This document shows, in pieces, positions 17,748 to 25,880 of a DNA stretch of 64,000 bases. Made by a program: the position numbers and the translations under genes. How positions within the stretch are numbered: the stretch's first letter is position 1; each line of letters opens with the position of its first letter. A model generated the notes under the pieces. That model saw nothing but the letters and a program-made list of their open reading frames with translations, had not been told where the DNA came from and did not search any database. The stretch is from Flavobacteriaceae bacterium GSB9 (GTDB taxonomy: Bacteria; Bacteroidota; Bacteroidia; Flavobacteriales; Flavobacteriaceae). The stretch spans positions 2,728,001-2,792,000 of the forward strand of contig CP062007.1 in the NCBI GenBank assembly GCA_022749295.1. Direction: 5' to 3'.

Positions 17748-18560
17748 ATGAATACCCCAATTGTAGACCTTCAAATAGTAGAAGATGCCATTTTTGGTGC
17801 CTGTACTGTCGTAAGTCATAAATCTGCGGCAACAATGCAGCACCTATTTGCCTTCGACCACAGTTATATGGTTTTCGATTTTGGTGATATGCGTTTGATG
17901 TCACCCAAAGGAAAAGTAATTTCACCGCCCAAAATGTATATTAAGCCAGCACGAGACCATCATTTTTTTTATTCAATCAAGGAAGGAGGCTTCTATATTG
18001 TGTTACGCCTCGCTCCAGCAGGTTTTTACGAACTAACGGGAAGGTCGGCGAGTAATTTTCAGCGTGATTTTTTATCGCTATCCGAGTTGTTTAACCCCGA
18101 GGCATTGGCGGGGTTAGAAACCAAACTGGAAGAACACTTAACTTCGAAACAAGTAGTACCTTTAGTTAGGAACTTTTTTAATGAACATTTAGAAGATACT
18201 TATTTTTATCCTCTGCAAACAGTGTTAAAAAACATACATACTAGTCAGGGCAAACTTGTGCTAAGCGATTTAGTAGGCGTTTGTGGCTGTTCTACAAGCA
18301 CATTGGCTCGTTATTTTAAAATGTATGTTGGAATGACTCCTGCTTTATATTTAAGATTAGTGAGGTTTTCCAACTTTTTTCATAAACTTAATGGACCAGA
18401 GCCTAAGTTAAATGAGTTGGCTTTTGAGTTTATGTACTACGATCAAAGTCATTTTATTCGTGATTTTAAGCGTTTTGCAGGAATAAAACCTTCCGATTAT
18501 TTTGGGGATAATTACAAAATGTTACACGAAGCATTAGGAAGATATATCCCCTCAAAGTAA
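17748..18560 (+). CDS. AraC family transcriptional regulator
   Basis: 270 residues. The C-terminal ~100 residues form the AraC/XylS double helix-turn-helix: LVLSDLVGVCGCSTSTLARYF then MTPALYLRLVRFSNFF and the second helix set LAFEFMYYDQSHFIRDFKRFAGIKPSDYF. The N-terminal 150 residues resemble the DUF6597-type sensor seen in many Bacteroidota AraC proteins (MYIKPARDHHFFYS, FYIVLRLAPAGFYELTG). Ligand and targets unknown; the M28 peptidase lies 423 bases downstream and probably has its own promoter. Confidence 0.9.
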   Translation: MNTPIVDLQIVEDAIFGACTVVSHKSAATMQHLFAFDHSYMVFDFGDMRLMSPKGKVISPPKMYIKPARDHHFFYSIKEGGFYIVLRLAPAGFYELTGRSASNFQRDFLSLSELFNPEALAGLETKLEEHLTSKQVVPLVRNFFNEHLEDTYFYPLQTVLKNIHTSQGKLVLSDLVGVCGCSTSTLARYFKMYVGMTPALYLRLVRFSNFFHKLNGPEPKLNELAFEFMYYDQSHFIRDFKRFAGIKPSDYFGDNYKMLHEALGRYIPSK

Positions 18561-18983
18561 AAGCCTTGTGATATTTATATCCAATTGAATTTGGAGACCT
18601 TAACTAGGGTTAAATGTTATTTTTGACGATTTTTTACAATTTTATCTTATAAAAAATTCTGAAATTTGAACGTTGCTATGCTTCTTCCAATTAAAATTAT
18701 TTAGTTGGATTACAACATAAAGTTTAAATTAAGACTCGATATAATGGGCCTTAAATAAGGTAAGAGCTTTTTTTAAACTAGGGGATTTTTAAAGGTTTGC
18801 TATTAATCTATAAAAAAGGTCAGAATGTTAACATTTTGACCTTTTTTATGCTTAATCTCTTTCGTAAACAGCAAACATAGTAATTCAGGTCATACATAAT
18901 TATACATATCCTGTTTCGCAAAATTTTATAATTAGTGCGGTGCTATTGTTTTTTTATTTAGCTTTAGAGGCCGAATTTTAATA
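18561..18983. other. 423-base intergenic region, no gene seen
   Basis: No ORF with coding character on either strand. It contains one strong terminator (18812-18847) and otherwise AT-rich sequence. The stretch after 18850 must hold the promoter of the M28 peptidase, but I see no good TAnnTTTG box. Confidence 0.6.
18812..18847. terminator. Strong bidirectional hairpin
   Basis: A 36-base dyad centred on GTTAAC: AAAAAAGGTCAGAATGTT pairs with its complement with a single G-T mismatch, flanked by A and T runs. It lies 250 bases after the AraC stop, far for a simple terminator; it may end a long 3' UTR or an unseen small RNA. Confidence 0.75.
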
Positions 18984-19898
18984 ATGAAAATACAATTTTA
19001 TATCGCCTTTGTTGCTAGCCTGTTTGTTTACACAGGCATAGCTCAAACAGCTACTAAAAGAGCTGATTGCTTTACCGAAAAACAGCTTTTAAGACATATT
19101 AAAAGTTTATCTGCTGATGCTTTTGAGGGTAGGCGAACGGGCACAAAAGGCGCCATCGGTGCCAAAAAATATATCGTCAACCAATTTTATAGTTTGAAGG
19201 TTTTACCTTTAACCGAGGGTTATGTACAGCCATTTTACTTTGTAAACAAACGAAAAGGTTACAATGCCACAAATATTTTGGGGCTTATAAAAGGGAGTAC
19301 ATTTCCAAAAAAGTATATTGTAATAAGCGCTCACTACGATCACGAAGGTATTAAGCAAGGCAAAATATACAACGGTGCTGATGATAATGCATCGGGTATT
19401 AGCGCATTGTTTGCTTTTGCCGAATATTTAAAGGAAAATCGCCCAAAGCATTCTGTAATCCTAGCGGCTTTTGATGGCGAGGAGTTAGGTCTGCAAGGCT
19501 CGAAGTATTTTGTTGAACACCCAGTTGTTCCCCTAAAGAATATAGTGCTCAATATGAACATGGACATGATAAGCCGAAGCGATAAAAATGAGTTGTTTGT
19601 AGTTGGGACTTCAGAAAACGTAAGGTTAAAGAACTTGGTTAAAAGTGTCGATTACCCTAAAGAACTAAAGCTGATTACGGGACATGATGGTTCCGATGGT
19701 TTAGATAACTGGACCTTTGCATCAGACCACGCCAACTTTTACAAAAAACAAATCCCCTTTCTGTATTTTGGCGTGGAAGACCATAAAGATTACCATGAGC
19801 CAACAGACGATTTTGAAAATATACATCCGCAGTTTTATATAGCAGCAGTAAAAAGCATCATCTCGGTTTTTAAAACCCTCGATGAGGCATCGCTTTAG
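18984..19898 (+). CDS. M28 family zinc peptidase, exported
   Basis: 304 residues with an N-terminal signal peptide (MKIQFYIAFVASLFVYTGIAQ). Dizinc aminopeptidase/Q-cyclase-like fold: metal ligands and catalytic residues in ISAHYDHEG, GADDNASG, FDGEELGLQGS, NMNMDMISRSD and FASDHANF plus the C-terminal DYHEPTDDFENI. Likely periplasmic aminopeptidase. Ends nine bases from the convergent efflux adaptor gene. Confidence 0.9.
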   Translation: MKIQFYIAFVASLFVYTGIAQTATKRADCFTEKQLLRHIKSLSADAFEGRRTGTKGAIGAKKYIVNQFYSLKVLPLTEGYVQPFYFVNKRKGYNATNILGLIKGSTFPKKYIVISAHYDHEGIKQGKIYNGADDNASGISALFAFAEYLKENRPKHSVILAAFDGEELGLQGSKYFVEHPVVPLKNIVLNMNMDMISRSDKNELFVVGTSENVRLKNLVKSVDYPKELKLITGHDGSDGLDNWTFASDHANFYKKQIPFLYFGVEDHKDYHEPTDDFENIHPQFYIAAVKSIISVFKTLDEASL

Positions 19899-19906
19899 CC
19901 ATTTTG

Positions 19907-21052
19907 TTAATGCGAATGGCCTCCTCCTCCGTTTAAAAGCATAAATCCGCCTCGTGTTAAAACCTGCTTTCCTTTTAGAACCTCAGGATTTATAACCTCG
20001 ATATGTGTTTCGGTTTGTGCGCCAAGTTCCAGTTTTACCTTTTCAAAGTAGAACCCATCGTTCTTTTTTTTCTTTAAAACCAAAGCAAAGTTATTGCCGT
20101 CGTTTTCATGAATGGCTTCTTTTGGAATTCCAGATCTTTTTCTGGATTCTGTTAAAATGTTGGCCTCTACAAACATACCCACTATAAAATTGGCTTCGGC
20201 CTCGTTTAAAATATGTCCGTGCACTTTTACTGTTCTAGAATTCTCATCAATGTTAGTGCCTACTAAATGCACCTCGGCTTTAAATGTTTTGTTAGTGGCT
20301 TCAGGGATTTTAAATAGAATTTTTTGCCCCTTTTTTATGTTTAAAATATCCTTTTCAAAAACCGATAATTCCAGATGAATATGGTCGGTATCAACAATTT
20401 CCATAATAACGTCGGCCGGAGAAACGGGCATACCATTACTTATGTTTACTTTGCTTATGGAACCGTCTATGGGCGAATACAGATTAATGGTTTCTGTTAT
20501 ATTCCCTTTTTCTACTTTACTCGGATTAATATTGAGCATATTAAGTTTTTTACGCAAACCGTTGTAGTGGGCCAAGCTGCTTTTGTAAACACTCTCGGCC
20601 TGCAAAAAGTTTTTTTGAGAGGTAATGTTTTCATCAAATAATGTTTTTTGTCGGCTGTATTCGGCTTTTAAATACGTGAGTTTTTCAGCAACTTCAAGGT
20701 ACTGTTGTTGTAGTTCCACAAATTCTGGGTTTTCAAGCGATACTAAAACTTGTCCTTTTTTAACTTGGTCGCCTATCAATAGGGGTGTTTTTGTGATGTA
20801 ACCGCCAATAAACGTGCTAATAACCGCTTTGTTTTTTGGAGGAACATCAATACTACCAGTTGCTCTTATGCTTGTGTTAAAATCATAGGGTTCTAGGCTT
20901 CCCATTTGCATGCTTTCGCTATCAAATTGCGATTGGGTTACCACAATATCGTCGTGGTTGATAGTTTCTGTGTTTACCGTTTCATTGTTTTTTTCTGAAT
21001 TTCCGCAGGCTACTAATACCAACGAAGATATTAGGATATATAGATGTTTCAT
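19907..21052 (-). CDS. RND efflux periplasmic adaptor (CusB/CzcB type), lipoprotein
   Basis: Membrane-fusion subunit joining the inner-membrane RND pump to the outer-membrane channel for metal efflux. 381 residues, lipobox VACG at Cys16. Barrel-sandwich halves (AVISTFIGGYITKTPLLIGD; INLYSPIDGSISKVNISNG) flank a helical hairpin at about 105-165. The C-terminus ends GGGGHSH, a possible metal-binding tail. Three bases after the stop of the fused pump gene, so same operon and last gene in it. Confidence 0.9.
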   Translation of the reverse strand: MKHLYILISSLVLVACGNSEKNNETVNTETINHDDIVVTQSQFDSESMQMGSLEPYDFNTSIRATGSIDVPPKNKAVISTFIGGYITKTPLLIGDQVKKGQVLVSLENPEFVELQQQYLEVAEKLTYLKAEYSRQKTLFDENITSQKNFLQAESVYKSSLAHYNGLRKKLNMLNINPSKVEKGNITETINLYSPIDGSISKVNISNGMPVSPADVIMEIVDTDHIHLELSVFEKDILNIKKGQKILFKIPEATNKTFKAEVHLVGTNIDENSRTVKVHGHILNEAEANFIVGMFVEANILTESRKRSGIPKEAIHENDGNNFALVLKKKKNDGFYFEKVKLELGAQTETHIEVINPEVLKGKQVLTRGGFMLLNGGGGHSH

Positions 21053-21055
21053 TTT

Positions 21056-24000
21056 TTATAGAATTAAATAGTTTATAGCTATAATGGTTTGATTGTAGGC
21101 GTTTAGGTTTTCAAGGTAAGTCAATTCAATGTCTGTAGCCGTTTCAATACTTTGTATGTATTGGAAGAAATCAATCTCCCCTTCTTTAAAGGTGCGATTG
21201 GCGGTTTTTAGAATTTCTTCTGAAAGATGTTTGCCTTGATTTTCGTAGTAATTTATAGCGTCTTCGTATTGTCGAAGTTTTGCTAACAACGATTGTTGTT
21301 TTGCCTTTAATTGAAGCGTATAATCTTGCTTTTCGGCAACAGAAGCTTCTTTGGCTAGTGACGTAGCTTTAATTTTTGAAACGTTACCACTGAAAAACAA
21401 CGGAATTTTAATTCCAAATTGATAGCCTATTACATTGCCATTTAATGTACTGTTGGTACCCTGAAAATACTCGGCACTTAAATCGGGCAACAGGTTTTGC
21501 TTTTCTCTTTGGTTTTTGGCTTTATAATATGAATTCATGTTGTCGTAAATGGAAACACCAACATTGTTTTCCAACGAAATACGTTTTAATTCCAGTTTAC
21601 GAGACGCTAAATCTGGAACCCATACCGAGTCGGTTTGTAAAACCTTTTTTAATTGCTCTCTTGCTAAAACCACGGTTTGCTGCGATTGTTTTAAAAGCGT
21701 TTCAAGTTGCTTTTGCTTAGAACGGGCACTGATCATTTCTAAGTAATTAGTTTCTCCCAATTCAAACCGGCGTTCAGAAGCGCTGGCAAATTTTTGATAT
21801 AAACTGTCTAGAAATTTATAAGTCTTGGTTTTGTTTTTAGCGTAGTTTAGATTGGTGTACGCTATATGGACATCGCGCTTTAAGGCTTCCAAGGCTAAGT
21901 TGTATTGCGATTGCCGAAGTCTGTACTTGGCTTTATTCACCTTTTTTTCTGAATAATAAACGGTTGGAAACTTAAAGTCTTGCGATATACCAAAAACCTT
22001 TAAAGGCTGGTTGTTAACCGCCATGTTGTTTTCGTCATAACTGTAGTAGATGGATGTTTTGTCGAAACTAAATGCGCTTCCAATTAAAGCTTTTGATTCA
22101 TCAGTTTTTAATGATGAAGCTTTTAAGCCAGCATTGTTTTCAATGGCAATTTTTATGGCGTCATCAACCGTTAGCAGTTTGTCTTGCGCAGGTAATTGTA
22201 ATGAAAACAATATAATAATGATGGGCACTATCGATTTTTTATTCATTTTTAATTCTGATTTTTCTTCAAACCAAGCGTAAAGCACTGGCAATACGATTAA
22301 GGTTAAAATAGTAGCTGTTACCAATCCGCCAATAACAACGGTTGCCAAAGGACGTTGTACTTCGGCCCCTGAATTAGTTGAAATGGCCATGGGTAAAAAA
22401 CCTAGTGCTGCAGCAGCAGCAGTTAATAAAACAGGTCGTAAACGTTCTATTGTACCACGTTTTATGCGTTCTTCTATGTTGGTAATGCCAGCATCTTTTA
22501 ATTCTTTAAAGTGTTCGATTAAAACAATACCATTAAGCACAGCGATACCAAACAGCGCAATAAAGCCAACGCCAGCAGAAATACTAAAGGGCATGCCTCT
22601 AAACCATAGTAGAAAAACACCGCCAACAGCAGCCAAAGGAATAGCAGAATACACCATGGCAGCTTCTTTTATAGAGCCAAAAGCGAAATGCAATAAAATA
22701 AATATTAAAATTAAAGCTACTGGAACAGCAACCAGCAATCGGTCTTTAGCACTTTGCAGGTTTTCAAACTGACCACCATAGGTTACACTATAACCAACGG
22801 GGAGCTTTACTTGGTTTTCAATAATCGTCCTTACATCATCGACTACCGATTGTAAATCTCGATTTCTAACATTAATGCCCACAACAATACGTCTTCGGGT
22901 GTCGTCCCTCGAAATTTTTGCTGGGCCTGTTGTATATTTTATATCGGCCAATTCGCTTAGTGGAATTTTTATACCGTTCGGCGTATCAACATATAGGTTT
23001 TGTAAGTTTTCAATGTTTTGGCGGTGGTTTTTATCCAATCGTACCACCATATCAAAACGTTTTTCACCTTCAAAGACGTTTCCAACGGTTTTTCCCGCAA
23101 ATCCCATAGATATGAGTTGGTTGACGTCTGAAATATTCAAACCATATCTTGCAATTTTGTTTCTATTGTAGTTAACGCTCATTTGAGGCAAGCCTTCAAC
23201 CTTTTCGATGACGATATCTGATGCGCCTTCAACATTTTCTATAAGCGATTTAATTTCGTCTGCCTTACTTGCTAAAACCGATAAGTCTTCACCAAATATT
23301 TTAACGGCAACATCGGCTCTAACACCTGTTATCAATTCATTAAAGCGCATCTCAATAGGTTGTGTAAATTCGACTTCCATTCCGGGTATAATGCTAAGCG
23401 CTTCTTTAAATTTATCGGCCAATTCATCTTTACTATCAGCTGAAACCCACTGGTCTCTAGGTTTTAATTTAATGATAACATCACTGTCCTCCATACTCAT
23501 GGGGTCGGTAGGAACCTCGGCAGCACCAATCCGGCTAACAACCTGATCAACCTCTTGGAAGTTTTCTAACAGTGTTTTTTCAATTTTGGTTGTAATTTCT
23601 ATGGTTTTTCCTAACGATGTTCCTGTTTTTAAAACCGGTTGGATAACAAAGTCGCCTTCATCGAGTGTGGGAACAAATTCACCACCCATACTAGTGAAAA
23701 TCCATATGCTTATGGCCAATAAGCCGCCCGCAAGACCAATAACAAGTTTTTTATTGCCTAAAGCCCAATGGATTGAAGGTTTGTAAAGCTTATTTAATAA
23801 GCGCATGAGCCGAACCGATATGTTTTTTTCAGTTTGTTTATTAGGTTTTAAAAATAGTGATGATACCACCGGAACATAGGTTAAGCAAAACATCATAGCA
23901 CCCAATAGTGCAAAACTAAAGGTAAGCGCCATGGGTTTGAACATTTTCCCCTCAACGCCACTTAATGATAAAATAGGAATGAAAACGATAAGAATTATAA

Positions 24001-25369
24001 GCTGTCCAAAAATGGCCGAATTCATCATTTTTGAAGCACTTTTTTGTGTAATGCCATCGATGGTTTCTTGCTGTTCAGATTTTGAAAGTGAACTTAGTTT
24101 TGCGCTTTGCGAGGTAATCCTGAAGGCAATAAATTCTACAATAATAATGGATCCGTCGATTATGATTCCAAAGTCTATGGCACCCAAACTCATTAAATTG
24201 GCATCAATACCAAAGATATTCATCAATGAAATGGCAAACAATAAACTTAACGGAATTACTGAGGTCACAACAAGACCAGAACGTAAGTTGCCCAATAGTA
24301 AAACAACTACAAAAATGACAATAAGCGATCCGAAAATTAAGTTTTCGGCAATGGTAAAGGTGGTTTTTCCAATAAGCTCGCTTCGTTCTAAAAAACCATT
24401 AATATAGACACCCTCTGGCAATGAGTTTTCAATAGAAGCCACGCGCTCTTTAACGGCATCAATAACTTCTTTTGAGTTTCCGTTTTTAAGCATCATGACT
24501 TGGCCTAATACTTTTTCACCTTCGCCGTTTCCAGTAATAGCACCAAAACGTGTGGCACTGCCATAGCCAACTTCAGCGACGTCTTTTATGTAAATAGGTA
24601 CGCCTTGGTTTTTAATAACAATGTTTTCAATGTCTTTTAACGAGTCTACCAGGCCTTCGCCTCGAATAAAAAAGGATGTATTGGTTTTTTCGATATACCC
24701 ACCACCAGCAATACTGTTGTTTTTTTCTAAAGCGTTAAAAATATCCATGTAACTAATGTTCATGGCATTAAGTTTTTTGGGGTTTATGGCGACTTCGTAT
24801 TGTTTTAAATAACCGCCCCAAGTGTTTACTTCTACCACGCCTGGAATACCGGAAAGTTGGCGTTTTACGATCCAATCTTGAATGGTTCGTAATTCGGTTG
24901 CTGAATATTGGTCTTTAAATTCGGGTTTTATATCTAAAATATATTGATAAATTTCGCCCAGACCTGTGGTAATGGGGCCCATTTCTGGCGAACCAAATCC
25001 GTCTGGGATTTTTTCGGAAGCCGATTTTATTTTTTCAGCAATGAGCTGTCGGGGTAGGTAGGTACCCATATTGTCTTCAAAAACAATGGTAACTACCGAC
25101 AACCCGAATTTTGAAACCGACCGAATTTCTTCAATGCCCGGGAGATTGGCCATTTCCAGTTCAATAGGATAGGTGATAAATTGTTCTACATCTTGGGTCG
25201 ATAAATTTCTTGATGTGGTAATAACCTGTACTTGGTTGTTGGTAATATCGGGTACTGCGCCAATAGGAATTTGGGTTAAGGAGAAAATTCCGAAACCAAC
25301 AATAAAAAGTGTAATAAGCAGTACAATGAGCTTATTCCTTAAGCTGGATTTTATAATATTTTCTAGCAT
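21056..25369 (-). CDS. CusA/CzcA heavy-metal RND pump fused to a TolC-like outer-membrane channel
   Basis: 1437 residues in one uninterrupted frame. Residues 1-1041 are a full heavy-metal RND permease: N-terminal helix, QVQVITTSRNLSTQDVEQFI, TM4 charged segment SLGAIDFGIIIDGSIIIVE, and the C-terminal TM bundle. From Met1042 (MNKKSIVPIIIILFSL) the chain becomes an outer-membrane efflux protein with its own signal-like helix and two coiled-coil repeats (LLTVDDAIKIAIENNAG; YLEMISARSKQKQLETLLKQ; EGEIDFFQYIQSIE). A single polypeptide would thus span both membranes, the signal-like helix acting as an extra TM, unless cleaved or internally initiated. Metal probably Cu, Co, Zn or Cd; not decidable here. 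Upstream lies a His-rich small protein. Confidence 0.92.
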   Translation of the reverse strand: MLENIIKSSLRNKLIVLLITLFIVGFGIFSLTQIPIGAVPDITNNQVQVITTSRNLSTQDVEQFITYPIELEMANLPGIEEIRSVSKFGLSVVTIVFEDNMGTYLPRQLIAEKIKSASEKIPDGFGSPEMGPITTGLGEIYQYILDIKPEFKDQYSATELRTIQDWIVKRQLSGIPGVVEVNTWGGYLKQYEVAINPKKLNAMNISYMDIFNALEKNNSIAGGGYIEKTNTSFFIRGEGLVDSLKDIENIVIKNQGVPIYIKDVAEVGYGSATRFGAITGNGEGEKVLGQVMMLKNGNSKEVIDAVKERVASIENSLPEGVYINGFLERSELIGKTTFTIAENLIFGSLIVIFVVVLLLGNLRSGLVVTSVIPLSLLFAISLMNIFGIDANLMSLGAIDFGIIIDGSIIIVEFIAFRITSQSAKLSSLSKSEQQETIDGITQKSASKMMNSAIFGQLIILIVFIPILSLSGVEGKMFKPMALTFSFALLGAMMFCLTYVPVVSSLFLKPNKQTEKNISVRLMRLLNKLYKPSIHWALGNKKLVIGLAGGLLAISIWIFTSMGGEFVPTLDEGDFVIQPVLKTGTSLGKTIEITTKIEKTLLENFQEVDQVVSRIGAAEVPTDPMSMEDSDVIIKLKPRDQWVSADSKDELADKFKEALSIIPGMEVEFTQPIEMRFNELITGVRADVAVKIFGEDLSVLASKADEIKSLIENVEGASDIVIEKVEGLPQMSVNYNRNKIARYGLNISDVNQLISMGFAGKTVGNVFEGEKRFDMVVRLDKNHRQNIENLQNLYVDTPNGIKIPLSELADIKYTTGPAKISRDDTRRRIVVGINVRNRDLQSVVDDVRTIIENQVKLPVGYSVTYGGQFENLQSAKDRLLVAVPVALILIFILLHFAFGSIKEAAMVYSAIPLAAVGGVFLLWFRGMPFSISAGVGFIALFGIAVLNGIVLIEHFKELKDAGITNIEERIKRGTIERLRPVLLTAAAAALGFLPMAISTNSGAEVQRPLATVVIGGLVTATILTLIVLPVLYAWFEEKSELKMNKKSIVPIIIILFSLQLPAQDKLLTVDDAIKIAIENNAGLKASSLKTDESKALIGSAFSFDKTSIYYSYDENNMAVNNQPLKVFGISQDFKFPTVYYSEKKVNKAKYRLRQSQYNLALEALKRDVHIAYTNLNYAKNKTKTYKFLDSLYQKFASASERRFELGETNYLEMISARSKQKQLETLLKQSQQTVVLAREQLKKVLQTDSVWVPDLASRKLELKRISLENNVGVSIYDNMNSYYKAKNQREKQNLLPDLSAEYFQGTNSTLNGNVIGYQFGIKIPLFFSGNVSKIKATSLAKEASVAEKQDYTLQLKAKQQSLLAKLRQYEDAINYYENQGKHLSEEILKTANRTFKEGEIDFFQYIQSIETATDIELTYLENLNAYNQTIIAINYLIL

Positions 25370-25397
25370 AATTCATAATTGAAAATAATTAATATAG

Positions 25398-25426
25398 ACT
25401 GTTCAATTTTTATTTTTTTGAACAGT
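25398..25426. promoter_or_regulatory. Inverted repeat upstream of the efflux pump gene
   Basis: ACTGTTCAA and TTGAACAGT, perfect 9-base arms around an 11-base T-rich centre, 28 bases before the pump ATG. It could be an operator for a metal-responsive regulator or a processing hairpin between the His-rich gene and the pump; there is no T-run to make it a clear terminator. Confidence 0.45.
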
Positions 25427-25448
25427 TTAATTTTATAATTTAAATAAA

Positions 25449-25841
25449 TTATGCCAATTTGGGCGGTTGAAAAACAGAAGGTTTCTCGAATAAAGAAGTC
25501 GATTCTTTATAGAAAAAATATAAAGGAATAAGTTGAAATGATTGGTATTGTATTTGGAACGATAATTCTGGAGCCAAAATAAAAACGTGGTTTACATGGC
25601 AGAGCATGTGGTGGTGATTTTTAAAAGGTAAATCCTCATGGTTTTTATGGTCGTTTGGATGCGATGCTTTTTTATCACCATAATGTTCCGATAGGAAATC
25701 GAAAAACGTATCGCCATACATATCTTTATGAAACTGGGCATGCTCTATCAAAACACTGAATTTCGATAGATCTTCAACGTTAAGATTGAAACTTTGCGCA
25801 AGAATCAAAAACGAATAGAATAATACCACAAGTTTACTCAT
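25449..25841 (-). CDS. Exported His-rich protein preceding the metal efflux genes
   Basis: 130 residues with a signal-like N-terminus (LVVLFYSFLILAQSFNLNV). A His/Asp-rich segment, HPNDHKNHEDLPFKNHHHML, followed by CHVNHV gives nine histidines and one cysteine within about 30 residues, suggesting metal binding in the periplasm. No family recognised. It is the first gene of the efflux cluster, 79 bases before the pump gene on the same strand, so a metal buffer or sensor role is a reasonable inference. Confidence 0.65.
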   Translation of the reverse strand: MSKLVVLFYSFLILAQSFNLNVEDLSKFSVLIEHAQFHKDMYGDTFFDFLSEHYGDKKASHPNDHKNHEDLPFKNHHHMLCHVNHVFILAPELSFQIQYQSFQLIPLYFFYKESTSLFEKPSVFQPPKLA

Positions 25842-25880
25842 ACCATTAACAATATTACAAAAAATAATAATTAATAAGTG

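Noticed and set aside
22240-22250. Frameshift or missed stop splitting the RND-TolC gene
   Set aside because: The frame is continuous on both sides of Met1042 and both halves are complete, so a genuine fusion is the simpler reading, although an internal start cannot be excluded.
21445-24407. Plus-strand frames of 60-158 codons across the efflux pump
   Set aside because: Antisense shadows of the large minus-strand gene; composition and lack of start signals argue against coding.
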